A stretch of DNA of 64,000 nucleotides from Stappia sp. WLB 29 (GCF_023507705.1 NZ_JALBGD010000013.1:1-64000); one strand, 5' to 3'; shown: positions 37,941 to 47,325, counted from the first letter of the stretch. Notes: generated by a model not told the origin, from the sequence alone. Translations and numbers: made by a program.

Positions 37941-38827
37941 CGGGCGGGGATCTCCTTGGCCGGGTCGCCGGCGGCATATTCGTTGGCGAGCCAGGCCCGC
38001 CCCTTGCGGATCAGGTCGCTGTCGTCGACCTTGCGCGGATCGTAGCCCGGCATGTAGTAGCGCAGGAAGGCCAGCAGGCTCAACCGCGTGTAGCCGGGCC
38101 ACACCAGCAGCAGCCAGGCGAAGCGCGACCAGAAGCGAAACCCTGTGCGGATGCCGTCGGCCTGCGCGTGCAGGCGGACATTGCGCAGAAAGATGCGGCT
38201 GAAGTGGAAGATGGTGACGTTCATCGCCGAGACCCGCAGCCCGTAGCGCTTCCAGGCCGGCATGCCGGCCGCCGCGCGCTTGTAGACGTCGAGCGCGACC
38301 GCCTTGTGTTCCAGCTCCTCCAGCGCGTGCCACATCCACAGCCGCCGATAGGCCGGATTGGCATCGGCGAAAATCTCCTGGTGGCGCAGCGTCATGGTCG
38401 AGAAATTGGCCGTCAGATGCTCGATGGCGCAGGTCACCGCCAGCCGGACCAGCGGCACGGAGACGTTTCCGAGCACGGATCTGACCGGCCGTTCCATCTC
38501 CTCGACATCGTAGCCGAGCCTTGCCATCGTCCGGTTGTAGTCTTCGTGCTCGCGGGTATGGAACGCCTCCTGCACCGCGTAACCGTTGATTTCCTTGATC
38601 AGCTCCTGGTCGCCGAGCTTGGAGGCATAGTGCTTCAGCGAACGGATGAAGAAGCGCTCGCCCTCGGGCAGGAAGATCGAGAACCCGTCGACCATCGCCG
38701 TGCGCAGCGGATCGCCGCCGAACCAGTGCCGTTCCGCATTGCCGGAAATGTCGAAACGAATGTCGCGCGGCACGATCTCGTCGTCGGCATGCTCGCCGGC
38801 CCAGCCGGGCATGGTTTCGCTCGTCAT
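37937..38827 (-). CDS. predicted metal-dependent hydrolase (COG3687/PF10118-like)
   Basis: Protein of 296 residues related to the PF10118 metal-dependent hydrolase family. Iron-type ligands are suggested by QEAFHTREHEDYNR (E-x2-H-x3-H, about 87-100), TCAIEHLTANFST (E-x-H) and WHALEELEHKAVALDVYK (E-x2-H, about 166-183), a ferritin-like di-iron pattern. A hydrophobic segment FAWLLLVWPGYTRLSLLAFL near 248 suggests membrane association. The activity is not established. It is the first of a two-gene unit with the methyltransferase and is divergent from phoX. Confidence 0.82.
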   Translation of the reverse strand: MTSETMPGWAGEHADDEIVPRDIRFDISGNAERHWFGGDPLRTAMVDGFSIFLPEGERFFIRSLKHYASKLGDQELIKEINGYAVQEAFHTREHEDYNRTMARLGYDVEEMERPVRSVLGNVSVPLVRLAVTCAIEHLTANFSTMTLRHQEIFADANPAYRRLWMWHALEELEHKAVALDVYKRAAAGMPAWKRYGLRVSAMNVTIFHFSRIFLRNVRLHAQADGIRTGFRFWSRFAWLLLVWPGYTRLSLLAFLRYYMPGYDPRKVDDSDLIRKGRAWLANEYAAGDPAKEIPAR

Positions 38828-38899
38828 TTATACGGATCCTCTGGTCAGATGGCCGCAACGTAGATTGAGCGATGGGTCCTGACAAGCAAGGGCTTCATC

Positions 38900-38919
38900 G
38901 TCACACACATGAGTCACAC
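38900..38919. promoter_or_regulatory. direct repeat GTCACAC upstream of phoX
   Basis: GTCACAC occurs at 38900-38906 and again at 38913-38919, spaced 13 bases. PhoB boxes are repeats of CTGTCAT at 11-base spacing, so this is only a loose match, but it lies about 70 bases before a phosphatase gene that is normally PhoB-controlled. Confidence 0.25.
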
Positions 38920-38985
38920 CGGCGCTAGGGTCGAGCCCGAGGCCGCCGATGCGGCCCGCTTCCGGCCAGCGACAGGAGAGCCAGC

Positions 38986-40893
38986 ATGGATCGCGATACT
39001 CAGCCCAGCATCGATTTCGAGGACTTTTCCTTCGACGCGTTCGACGAAGCCCGCCGGCCCGGCCCGCAGTCGACCGGCTTCGACCAGGTGGTCGAGCGCG
39101 CACTGAGCCGCCGCGGCTTTCTCGGTGTCCTGGCTTATGGCTCGGGCGCGGCCGCCATGGGGCTCGGGACCGGCGTGACCGGTCTGCTGTCGTCCGTCTC
39201 CGCCGAGGCCGCCACCTCGCGCTTCGCCTTCACGCCGATCCCGATCGCCACCGACGCCACCGTCCATGTGCCGGAAGGCTACACCTGGCAGGTGCTGGCG
39301 CGCTGGGGCGACCCGCTGTTTTCCGATGCCGGGGAGTTCGACCACGCGACCGGCGGCGATGCCGCCACCTCCGACCGCGTCTTCGGCGAGAACACCGACG
39401 GCATGGAGCTTTTCACCGTCGGCGGCCGCCAGGTGATCGCGGTCAACCACGAATACGTCAACCCGAAGCTCAACCTGCCGCAGAACGACGGCGGCACGCC
39501 GGCAAGCGCTGAGGACGTGCGCAAGCTGCAGAACCTGCAGGGCGTCACGGTGATGGAAGTGGCGGAAGGCGAAGACGGCTGGCACATCGTCGTCGACAGC
39601 CCGCTCAACCGGCGCATCGACCACAACACCGAGATGCGCCTTTCCGGTCCGGCCGCCGGCCACGACCTCCTGAAGACCGAAGCCGATTCGACCGGCACAA
39701 GCTCGCTCGGCACCTTCAACAATTGCGGCGCGGGCCGCACGCCCTGGGGCACCTACCTGACCTGCGAGGAAAACTTCAACGGCTATTTCGGCTCGACGGA
39801 CGAGGCCTTCGCCCTGCCCGAGCACTACAAGCGCTACGGCATCGGCGCCAAGAGCGTCTATTCCTACGAGAAGTTCGATCCGCGCTTCGACGTCTCGAAG
39901 AACCCGAACGAGCCGCACCGCGCCGGCTACATCGTCGAGATCGACCCCTCCGACCCGGCCTCCGTGCCGGTCAAGCGCACTGCCCTCGGCCGCTTCAAGC
40001 ACGAGAATGCGGCCACCGTGATCGCCCGCGACGGCCGCGTCGTCGTCTACATGGGCGACGACGAGCGCGGCGAGTTTCTCTATCGCTTCGTCTCGGACGG
40101 CATCTACACGCCGGGCGCCGACACCTCGGCCCTGCTGGACGAGGGCACGCTCTCCGTCGCCCGCTTCGCCGACGACGGCAAGGGCGAGTGGATCGCGCTG
40201 ACGCCGGAGGCGACCAGCATGTCGGCCGCCGAGATCGCCGTCTTCACGCGCGTCGCCGCCTCGAAGGTCGGGGCCACCACCATGGACCGGCCGGAATGGG
40301 TCGCGGTCAACCCGGTCGCGGTCGAGGCTTACTGCGCGCTGACCAACAACACGCGCCGCGGCGTCAAGCCGAATGCCGGCGGCGACGAGACGCCGGTCGG
40401 CGGGCCGAACCCGCGCGCCGAGAACCAGTACGGCCAGATCGTGCGCTGGTATCCCGAAAACGACGACCACGCCGCCGACGGCTTCGCCTGGGACCTCTTC
40501 GTCATGGCCGGCAACCCGGCCGTGCACAAGGACGCCTATGGCGGCTCGGACAACATCAACGAGGGCAACATGTTCAATTCGCCCGACGGGATGATGTTCG
40601 ATACGACCGGCCTTCTGTGGATCCAGACCGACGGCGACGACGACAACGAGGGCGACTTCGCCGGCCACGGCAACAACCAGATGCTGGCGGGCGACCCGGT
40701 GACGGGCCGCATCGAGCGCTTCCTGACCGCTCCCTACGGCGCCGAGGTGACCGGCCTCACCTGGTCGGCGGACCGGCGGACCATGTTCGTCGGCATCCAG
40801 CATCCGAAGGCGCCCTTCCCGGACGGCGAGGGCAAGCTCGCCCGCTCGAGCGTCATCGTGGTGAAGCGGGCGGACAACGCGCCGGTCGGCTGA
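38986..40893 (+). CDS. phoX: PhoX family alkaline phosphatase, Tat-exported
   Basis: Periplasmic calcium/iron-dependent phosphatase that releases phosphate from organic esters. The N-terminus has a twin-arginine signal, with SRRGFLGVLAYGSG at 41-54, a hydrophobic stretch and SAEAATS as the likely cleavage region. The PhoX core follows: AVNHEYVNP, FNNCGAGRTPWGTYLTCEEN (about 244-263, cysteine-bearing iron site region), ENAATVIARDGRVVVYMGDD and SPDGMMFDTTGLLWIQTDG. At 635 residues it has normal length. The 158 bases before it also serve the divergent hydrolase, and a strong terminator follows. Confidence 0.95.
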   Translation: MDRDTQPSIDFEDFSFDAFDEARRPGPQSTGFDQVVERALSRRGFLGVLAYGSGAAAMGLGTGVTGLLSSVSAEAATSRFAFTPIPIATDATVHVPEGYTWQVLARWGDPLFSDAGEFDHATGGDAATSDRVFGENTDGMELFTVGGRQVIAVNHEYVNPKLNLPQNDGGTPASAEDVRKLQNLQGVTVMEVAEGEDGWHIVVDSPLNRRIDHNTEMRLSGPAAGHDLLKTEADSTGTSSLGTFNNCGAGRTPWGTYLTCEENFNGYFGSTDEAFALPEHYKRYGIGAKSVYSYEKFDPRFDVSKNPNEPHRAGYIVEIDPSDPASVPVKRTALGRFKHENAATVIARDGRVVVYMGDDERGEFLYRFVSDGIYTPGADTSALLDEGTLSVARFADDGKGEWIALTPEATSMSAAEIAVFTRVAASKVGATTMDRPEWVAVNPVAVEAYCALTNNTRRGVKPNAGGDETPVGGPNPRAENQYGQIVRWYPENDDHAADGFAWDLFVMAGNPAVHKDAYGGSDNINEGNMFNSPDGMMFDTTGLLWIQTDGDDDNEGDFAGHGNNQMLAGDPVTGRIERFLTAPYGAEVTGLTWSADRRTMFVGIQHPKAPFPDGEGKLARSSVIVVKRADNAPVG

Positions 40894-40953
40894 GACCGCA
40901 CGCCAACGCCCTTATCCCCGCCCTATCCCTGTATGAGGGGCGTCACGACAAGC

Positions 40954-40988
40954 TCCGGCGCGCTGCGAAAGCGGCGCGCCGGATTTTT
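40954..40988 (+). terminator. strong intrinsic terminator after phoX
   Basis: TCCGGCGCGCTGC (40954-40966) pairs with GCGGCGCGCCGGA (40971-40983), including one G-U pair, with a GAAA tetraloop, followed by TTTTT. Thirteen base pairs plus a GNRA loop make this the clearest terminator in the window. Confidence 0.92.
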
Positions 40989-41255
40989 GAGACGATTGCG
41001 AGCGTTTGGGAGGCCGATTCTCGAAATTTCGCAAAATTCTGCAAAATCCTGCAAGAGCGGTTTCGGGGCACCTCGCCAGCCCGTTTTTCCGGCTGCATTG
41101 CAATTCGTAGAAACAGAACGGTTTCTGAAAATCAATCGCCAAAACCGATTGATGTCGCCCACCCATGGCGCTTGCGCCGGACCATGCCTACCTGACAGGA
41201 TCGCCAAGCAGCCTTTGCGCAAATGGCAGCTTTCAGCCGATCAAGGAGACAGACG
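40989..41255. promoter_or_regulatory. intergenic region with overlapping alternative hairpins
   Basis: This relatively AT-rich leader holds no convincing gene. CGGTTT (41119-41124) can pair with AAACCG (41142-41147). ATCAATCG (41131-41138) is the perfect inverse of CGATTGAT (41146-41153). The two pairings share bases 41146-41147 and therefore exclude one another. AAGGAGACAGACG is the ribosome-binding site of the following acetyltransferase. Confidence 0.45.
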
Positions 41256-41555
41256 ATGACCGACGCGATCACCATCGAGCTCGAGCAGTCCGGCAGCAAG
41301 GGACGCTACGTCGCCCGCGTCGCGGGCCGCGACGGCGAGGCCGAGCTCACCTTCTCGGTCGCCAGCGAGACGCTCGTCATCGCCGATCACACCGGCGTGC
41401 CGGAAAGCATGCGCGGCACCGGCGTCGGCCTTGCCCTGGTCGAGCGGCTGGTCGCCGACGCCCGCGAGAAGGGCTTCCGCATCATGCCGCTCTGCCCCTT
41501 CGTCAACGCCCAGCGCAAGAAGCATCCCGAGTGGGCGGACGCCTTCAACGTCTGA
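41256..41555 (+). CDS. small GNAT-type N-acetyltransferase (YjdJ/COG2388-like)
   Basis: A 99-residue protein. VIADHTGVPESMRGTGVG (about 42-59) and ALVERLVADAREKGFRIM form the CoA-binding loop and helix of minimal GNAT domains, and the ending LCPFVNAQRKKHPEWADAF is typical of the COG2388 subfamily. The first strand pair carries RYVARVAGRDGEAELTFSV. ATG 41256 is chosen for its AAGGAGACAGACG; an ATG 11 codons upstream lacks a good site. The function is unknown. Confidence 0.88.
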   Translation: MTDAITIELEQSGSKGRYVARVAGRDGEAELTFSVASETLVIADHTGVPESMRGTGVGLALVERLVADAREKGFRIMPLCPFVNAQRKKHPEWADAFNV

Positions 41556-41705
41556 TTGCCGAACACGCGCACAGCTCGCCATCCCGTCGAAATCGCCGAT
41601 GGAAATGGACTTTTTTCCGCCGCGCTCCATGTCATAGTCTGCAGTCTCACCACATCATGGGAGTCGGCGGCGCTGGACGGAGCCTCGCACGACGGAGGAG
41701 GACCG

Positions 41706-42626
41706 ATGGACGAGATGTCTGGCATCGACGGTGCGCCAGCGCGACGGAAAACCGCGAAGGACTTTCCGCAGGAACTGCTGGAGCTCTACGATTTCTACGC
41801 GCACGGCCGGATCGACCGCCGCGAATTTCTCGACCGGGCCGCCAAATTCGCCGTCGGCGGCGTGACCGCGCTGGCGCTGCTTCGGCAGCTCTCGCCCGAT
41901 TACGCGCTGGCCCGGCAGGTCGCCCCGGACGACCCCGCCATCGAGACGTCGCGGATCGCCTACGCCTCGCCCAACGGCCACGGCACGGTAAACGCCTACC
42001 TGGTGCGCCCGGCCGGCGTCGCCGAAAAGCTGCCTGCGGTGCTGGTGGTGCACGAGAATCGCGGTCTCAACCCGTATATCGAGGATGTCGCCCGGCGCAT
42101 GGCCAAGGCCGGCTTCATGGCGCTGGCGCCCGACGGGCTGACCTCTGTCGGCGGCTATCCGGGAGACGACGACCGCGGCCGCGAGCTGCAGCGCGCGGTC
42201 GATGCGACCAGGCTGCTGAATGACTTCTTTGCCGGTTTCGAGCATCTCGCCGCCCGCGACGACTGCACCGGCAAGGTCGGCGCCGTCGGCTTCTGCTATG
42301 GCGGCGGCGTGGTCAACGCGCTGGCGGTCGCCTATCCGGAACTGGGTGCCGGCGTACCCTTCTACGGCCGTCAGGCCCCGGCCGACGGCGTGCCGTCGAT
42401 CGAGGCGCCGCTGCAGCTCCACTATGCCGGGCTCGACGAGCGCATCAACACCGGCTGGCCGGCCTACGAGGCCGCGCTGCAGCAGCACGGCAAGAGCTAC
42501 GAGGTGCACTTCTATCCGGGCGTCAACCACGGCTTCCACAACGACACGACGCCGCGCTACGACGAGACGGCGGCACGGCTCGCGGAAGAGCGGACCATTG
42601 CCTTCTTCCGCAAGCATCTGATTTAA
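41706..42626 (+). CDS. dienelactone hydrolase family protein with Tat signal
   Basis: Alpha/beta hydrolase of 306 residues. A twin-arginine motif [14 protein letters not shown] (about 35-48) followed by a hydrophobic stretch and DYALA suggests export to the periplasm. The catalytic set is visible: GFCYGGG with the nucleophilic cysteine (about 197-203), the acid in AGLDERINT and the histidine in [10 protein letters not shown]. The family hydrolyses dienelactones and other esters; exported members have unclear substrates. ATG 41706 has GGAGGAGGACCG in front. Confidence 0.9.
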   Translation: MDEMSGIDGAPARRKTAKDFPQELLELYDFYAHGRIDRREFLDRAAKFAVGGVTALALLRQLSPDYALARQVAPDDPAIETSRIAYASPNGHGTVNAYLVRPAGVAEKLPAVLVVHENRGLNPYIEDVARRMAKAGFMALAPDGLTSVGGYPGDDDRGRELQRAVDATRLLNDFFAGFEHLAARDDCTGKVGAVGFCYGGGVVNALAVAYPELGAGVPFYGRQAPADGVPSIEAPLQLHYAGLDERINTGWPAYEAALQQHGKSYEVHFYPGVNHGFHNDTTPRYDETAARLAEERTIAFFRKHLI

Positions 42627-42664
42627 AAAAGGAAAACGGGCGGACATCCGCTCCGCTTGTCCGC
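42622..42664 (-). terminator. intrinsic terminator of the four-gene unknown operon
   Basis: GCGGACA (42640-42646) and TGTCCGC (42658-42664) are perfect inverse repeats. On the minus strand the stem is followed by CCGTTTTCCTTTTTT. It lies about 60 bases after the last gene of the leftward operon and abuts the convergent hydrolase gene. Confidence 0.75.
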
Positions 42665-42722
42665 ATCGAAGGGTCCGGGAGAAGGGCGCCGCCCCTCCTC
42701 CCGGACCGCCGCAGGCGTCGTC

Positions 42723-45700
42723 TCACTCGTCCTTCACCACTTCCGTGAGTTCCCAGACGGCGACGCCGGCGGAGCCGAGATTGCCGACGACGATCAGCGC
42801 CTCGCCGATGATCGCCGGGATGTAATAGGTCGCTTCCTGGATATCCGGAACGAACAGGAAGCGAGTGGCCTGACCGGGAATGACGTTGGTCAGCGCCCGA
42901 GACAGGCCGAGTTTGGCGAGCTTGTCCTTTTTCGGACTCGCCGCGTAATTCCATGAAATCATTCCGATATTGGCAAAGCCCCACAGCGTGATGGTCAGCT
43001 CCGCCGTATAGGTGCGCGCCTTGCCGCCGGGAAACGCCAGGATCAGCAGTCCGCGCGTCGGCCCTGCGATCACCTGGCAGATCCAGATGACGCCGGCAAA
43101 GCCGGGATCGCCGGCCGGACAGCTCGGCGCCGGCGAGCCGGGCCGGATCAGCCAGGGCATGGTGGCGAAGGTGGTGACGTAGCGCATCAGGACGGCAGCG
43201 AGGCCCGCAAGGTTCTTGCCCTTCGGCGTCCAGCTCTTCGAGTAATTCTTCAGCCCCTCCGGCACCTTGCTGCCCTGGTCGGGGATCGCGCCGGTGGAGC
43301 TGAGGAAGCCGGTGAGCCCGTCGGTGAAGATGCGCACGACCATGGCGGCGGCGTAGATGCCGAGCGAGACGCCGGCCACCACCTTCTCCGAGGTGCTGTC
43401 AAGCAGCACCTGCTTTTCCGTCGTCATGCCGAACTTCGACTTCACCCAGTCGACGGTGACGTAGTTCTTGTAGGCATCGAGCGAAGCCTCGTCCGGGAAC
43501 GGCGCCTTGCCGGTCGCCAGCTTGTAGATCAGCGTCGCCGGGATCGCGACCAGCCACGAGGCGATCTGGCTGACGCGGATCGACAGGCTCCTGCCGGTGA
43601 AGAACTTGTAGAGCTGCGACAGAACCGGAATTTCCCATTCCGAGAACAGCACGTCGCGGAAGGATTCCACCACCTCGCGGACCAGGTCCATCAGCGTCGC
43701 GATGACGCCCTTGGCCGCGTCCAGCGCGAAAAGGGCGACGCTCTCCATCAGCTTGATGACGCCGCTCATCAACAGGTTGAGAGCGTTGTTGGGATCATCG
43801 CCGATGGCGGTGAAGAAGGTCAGCGCCTCCTCGAACGCCTCCTTGCCGTCGCCGAACTGGAAGTTGTTGGCAAGGTCCTCCATCATCGCGATCAGCCCGT
43901 CGAGCGAACTCGACAGGGCGCTGGAACTCATCAGACTGACCGCACTGCCGCCGCCCCGTTCGTCGGCCTTCCCGCCATTCTGCTCGTAGGCATTGGCGAA
44001 GAGATTGTGTTCCATCTCGTAGGCTTGGTCGTCGGTCATCTCCTGCTGCGACGAGAACTGGTCGTAGGTCGGATTGTCGTCCTTGTTGAGCTCGTCGATC
44101 ATCGTGTCGACGACCGACTGGAGCGACTCCTTAAGCGTGTCGATGCCCGACAGGATCATGTCCTTGACGTGGTCGACGCCGGCGGCCGTGAAGTCGAGCA
44201 GCACCCGGGTGTTGTGTTCCACCGCCTCGGCCATGCGCTGGAAATCGCCGAGGTTGAACAGGAAGGCGAGCCATTCGAACAGCTGGCGCAGCTTGACCTT
44301 CAGCCAGTTCCAGACCCCTTGCACGAAGTCGAAGGCCTGCTGCACGAACTCGATGATCGCCTCGAACACCTTGCCGGCGATCTCGAACAGCACCCGGCCG
44401 ATGCCATCGATGATCTCGACGACGATCTTGGTCAGCCCGTCGATGACGAAGTTCGCCGCGTTCTTGATGCCGTTCCACACATCGCCCCAGTCGATGCCGA
44501 GGAACCCGGCGACCTCGGCACCGTCGTCATTGGCCGCCGAGGCGCGCATGGCGGCAAGGCGCTCGCCCTTCCACTCGGCGACCTGCGCGAGCGTCATCGG
44601 CTGGTACTGCGGAAAGCCGGAGGTGAAGTCGATGGACCAGGCCGTGCCGGACATGGCGCGCAAGTCCAGCCGCGGGTCGAAGCCGCGCGCCGCCTTGCGC
44701 CGGGAGACCGTGTGGTAGACGACCCGCGCGGCCCGCGTCTCGCGCTGACCGGCGATCTCCATCGAGGCCTGGGTGATCTGCTGCAGGCTCTGCGCATATT
44801 CATCGCTGCTGCGATATTCGGCCGGCAGCAGGTAGTTGCCGGCCGCATCCTTGGCGTTCTTGATGTCTGCGACCGAAAGGCTGGCGAGCTTTTCCTGAAG
44901 CTGCAGGTTCGGTTCCACCACGATGGGCGTACCGGCCAGCGTTCCCGGCGTCTCGATATAGATCGTCGCCGCCGCGAGCGCCGTCGCCTGCTGGTAGATC
45001 ACCAGCTTGCCGCCCGGTCCGGTCTGAGCAGCAACGCGGTTGAGCTGGCTGCAGCGGTAGGAGCGGCCGTCGACGAACAGGGTCACCAGGAACGAGGCCT
45101 GGATCGAGACCGGCGCGAAGGACAGCGGCATGCCGTCTTCGTCCAGCACCACCACTTCCAGCGCGTGGGTCTCCACCGGCACCATGTCGTTGTCCTGGCG
45201 CAGCAGATCGATGCGCTGGTCGAACCACTGGCGCGAGGTCGGCGACTGCCAGAAGCGGGTAAGGTCGCCGGCCGCCGACACCGTATAGGCCTCCGCATAG
45301 CCCGCCCGGTCGCGCCCGACGGTGAAGATCGTCGCCTTGGAGCCCGGATCGGACGGGATCTCGTTGCCGAGCGGAAACAGCGTCTGCCACACCGGATCGG
45401 CGCTGCGCCCGCGGCCCGGCGCCTGCCCGGCCCGCCACAGCCGTCCGTCGCTGCCGATGCCGAAGACCTGCAGCAGGTCGTCGAAGGTGACGGAGGCATA
45501 GATCTCGGTCAGCGGCACGCTCTGCGCGGGATCGACCTGGATCCAGTCGTCGAACTGCTTCACCGTGCCCGACTGGTACTTTTTCTCCTTTTTCAGCAGC
45601 AGCTTGCCGGTGCCCAGCTCGACCGCGAAGATCGCCAGCCGGTCGTTGGCATCCGCCACCACATAGAGCGCCGTCGCCTTCTTCGGCCCGAGCACCCGCA

Positions 45701-46397
45701 GCGCCGAAGTACGGTCGCTGGTCTCGCTGAACAGGACCGAATTGTCCTTGCCGATGGCGAAGATCGCCGATTGCACGGCGCTATTGGCCACCATGGCGAT
45801 GCTCTTGACCTGGGCCTGCGTGCCGCCCGGTCCCATCACCGGCGCCCAGACCGGGCCCGCCCATTCGCTGGTGCCCGGCTTGAAGAAATTGTTGGCGAGC
45901 AGGCCGTAGTCTTCGCCCGGCACATCCAGCATGACGTTGACATAGACATTGCCGGTGATGCCGCGCGCGCCGCGGAACTGGCGGATGGTCTCGCCTGCAT
46001 CGCGCGGCTTGGTTTCGCGCTGGTAGTAGCTGCCGGTGGTCGCCTGGTACTCGGCCAGCGACAGCTGCCCGGTATCGCCCAGCGTCATGATGTTGGGCGT
46101 GTCGCTGCCTTCGGTGCCGGAGGTGTAGAGGAAGAGCTGCCGGCCTCGGATATGCAGGTCGGTGTCGTCATAGGGCGCCATCGACTTCTCGCCCCGGCGC
46201 AGGCGGTAGACCTCGCCCCCGGTGCCGATGGTGTAGAGGTCGAGATCGCCGGCGGCATTCGCATAGGTGACGATATCGGTGCCGCCGAGCGCGGGCCGGG
46301 AGAGCTGGAAAGTCTCCATGTATTTGGTGCTGGCGCGCGCCGCCGGGCGCTCGCCGGCATCGAGTTCAGCAAGGACGGATCTGGGCATCGCAATCAT
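42723..46397 (-). CDS. large beta-propeller / membrane-inserting protein, unknown
   Basis: Last gene of a four-gene operon; 1224 residues, no named family recognised. Residues about 30-440 contain repeated propeller-like blades, for example DLDLYTIGTGGEVYRLRRG, SAIFAIGKDNSVLFSE, LLQVFGIGSDGRLWRAGQ and AYTVSAAGDLTRFWQS, giving roughly seven repeats. Residues about 440-610 are mixed. Residues about 630-770 form long amphipathic helices (starting GIDWGDVWNGIKNAANFVID). The C-terminal 215 residues contain about five hydrophobic segments, such as VSLGIYAAAMVVRIF near 1010 and AIIGEALIVVGNLGSAGVAV near 1185. There is no signal peptide. The ATG at 46397 follows CGGGAGGTTTCC and overlaps the end of the preceding gene by 32 bases. 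The architecture suggests a recognition domain attached to a membrane-inserting body; this is inference. Confidence 0.8.
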   Translation of the reverse strand: MIAMPRSVLAELDAGERPAARASTKYMETFQLSRPALGGTDIVTYANAAGDLDLYTIGTGGEVYRLRRGEKSMAPYDDTDLHIRGRQLFLYTSGTEGSDTPNIMTLGDTGQLSLAEYQATTGSYYQRETKPRDAGETIRQFRGARGITGNVYVNVMLDVPGEDYGLLANNFFKPGTSEWAGPVWAPVMGPGGTQAQVKSIAMVANSAVQSAIFAIGKDNSVLFSETSDRTSALRVLGPKKATALYVVADANDRLAIFAVELGTGKLLLKKEKKYQSGTVKQFDDWIQVDPAQSVPLTEIYASVTFDDLLQVFGIGSDGRLWRAGQAPGRGRSADPVWQTLFPLGNEIPSDPGSKATIFTVGRDRAGYAEAYTVSAAGDLTRFWQSPTSRQWFDQRIDLLRQDNDMVPVETHALEVVVLDEDGMPLSFAPVSIQASFLVTLFVDGRSYRCSQLNRVAAQTGPGGKLVIYQQATALAAATIYIETPGTLAGTPIVVEPNLQLQEKLASLSVADIKNAKDAAGNYLLPAEYRSSDEYAQSLQQITQASMEIAGQRETRAARVVYHTVSRRKAARGFDPRLDLRAMSGTAWSIDFTSGFPQYQPMTLAQVAEWKGERLAAMRASAANDDGAEVAGFLGIDWGDVWNGIKNAANFVIDGLTKIVVEIIDGIGRVLFEIAGKVFEAIIEFVQQAFDFVQGVWNWLKVKLRQLFEWLAFLFNLGDFQRMAEAVEHNTRVLLDFTAAGVDHVKDMILSGIDTLKESLQSVVDTMIDELNKDDNPTYDQFSSQQEMTDDQAYEMEHNLFANAYEQNGGKADERGGGSAVSLMSSSALSSSLDGLIAMMEDLANNFQFGDGKEAFEEALTFFTAIGDDPNNALNLLMSGVIKLMESVALFALDAAKGVIATLMDLVREVVESFRDVLFSEWEIPVLSQLYKFFTGRSLSIRVSQIASWLVAIPATLIYKLATGKAPFPDEASLDAYKNYVTVDWVKSKFGMTTEKQVLLDSTSEKVVAGVSLGIYAAAMVVRIFTDGLTGFLSSTGAIPDQGSKVPEGLKNYSKSWTPKGKNLAGLAAVLMRYVTTFATMPWLIRPGSPAPSCPAGDPGFAGVIWICQVIAGPTRGLLILAFPGGKARTYTAELTITLWGFANIGMISWNYAASPKKDKLAKLGLSRALTNVIPGQATRFLFVPDIQEATYYIPAIIGEALIVVGNLGSAGVAVWELTEVVKDE

Positions 46398-47325
46398 GGA
46401 AACCTCCCGAAAATCTGGCCGGTGAAAGAGACAGGTCGAAAGGGGTCGTCGCCCGGTCGGCAAGCAGCCGGGCAAGTTGCAGGGCGGGGGCACGCCAGAG
46501 CGGGCGGCCATGGGCATTGCAATAGAGGGGACGGTCATGCGGGCGGCGGGCGGCGCGGTCGCGCGCATCCACCGGGGCGAGCGATGCGGCAAGGCCGTCG
46601 AGGCCGGGGACGCCACAGGCCCGCGCCCGCAGCGCGGCGATCGCCAGTTCCGCCGGGTGGGCATAGTAGGGGCTGAGCACGCGCATCGCCGAACGGCTGG
46701 GCGCATGCTGGGAGACGGCTGCGGAGATGCGCCCGGCCAGCCGCGGCATCAGGGCGGAAAGCGAACAGCCCGAGCGCCCTGCACCGCAAACGGCGAGCGC
46801 CGCCAGCACGTTGAGATTGACCGTCAGGTCGACGGGGCCGGGATCGCTTTCGTGGAACCAGGTGCGCAGGAGCGGCGCCCGCGCGAACGGCGGATCGCCG
46901 CGGCGCAGCGGCCCGCAGGCAAGGCGCGGCAACAGGCCGGCAAGCCGCACCAGCCCTTCGCGCGCCTCGCGGCGGCGGCCGCCGACCAGCGCCATCCAGG
47001 CGAGCGCGCTGTCGTCCGCATCCGGCGGCAGGCCGTCGATCAGGCGAGGCCCGCGTCCCCCTTGCGGATAGAAGCGGAAGGCTCCCGGCAGGCTCGCATC
47101 CTCGCACGTCTCCAGGAAGTCCAGCGCCCGCGCATGCGCGTGGATCGCCGCCTCGCTTCGGCCGAGCGCAGCAAGCAGCAGTGCCACCTGCGCGGTGACG
47201 AAGCAGCTTTCGTCGGCGACCGCCTCCGCAGGCGTTTCCACTTGCGAGGGGAAAGCCCCGGACGGGGCCTGCAAGGCCAGAAGATCGGCCAAAAGATCGA
47301 CCAGACGCGGGGCAGGCTCAGCCAT
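46366..47325 (-). CDS. alpha/alpha-toroid (terpene cyclase-like) protein, unknown
   Basis: Third gene of the operon, 319 residues. Helical, with repeats resembling the prenyltransferase / squalene-cyclase toroid: LLALQAPSGAFPSQVETPAE (a QW-like 'LQ..SGAFPSQ' motif), DESCFVTAQVALLLAALG, DADDSALAWMALVGGRRREA and PVDLTVNLNVLAALAVCG. I see no DxDD protonation motif of true squalene-hopene cyclases, and the protein is only half the usual cyclase length. It may therefore be a single-toroid enzyme or a binding scaffold. It starts 8 bases inside the end of the second gene. Confidence 0.75.
   Translation of the reverse strand: MAEPAPRLVDLLADLLALQAPSGAFPSQVETPAEAVADESCFVTAQVALLLAALGRSEAAIHAHARALDFLETCEDASLPGAFRFYPQGGRGPRLIDGLPPDADDSALAWMALVGGRRREAREGLVRLAGLLPRLACGPLRRGDPPFARAPLLRTWFHESDPGPVDLTVNLNVLAALAVCGAGRSGCSLSALMPRLAGRISAAVSQHAPSRSAMRVLSPYYAHPAELAIAALRARACGVPGLDGLAASLAPVDARDRAARRPHDRPLYCNAHGRPLWRAPALQLARLLADRATTPFDLSLSPARFSGGFHDCDAQIRPC

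Noticed and set aside
40912-41222. Two leftward ORFs of 84 and 99 codons after phoX
   Set aside because: They run across the strong phoX terminator hairpin and have no ribosome-binding site or conserved features.
44007-46676. Rightward open frame of 889 codons antisense to the propeller protein
   Set aside because: The minus-strand frame has regular hydrophobic and repeat patterns, a good ribosome-binding site and operon context; the rightward frame lacks all three.
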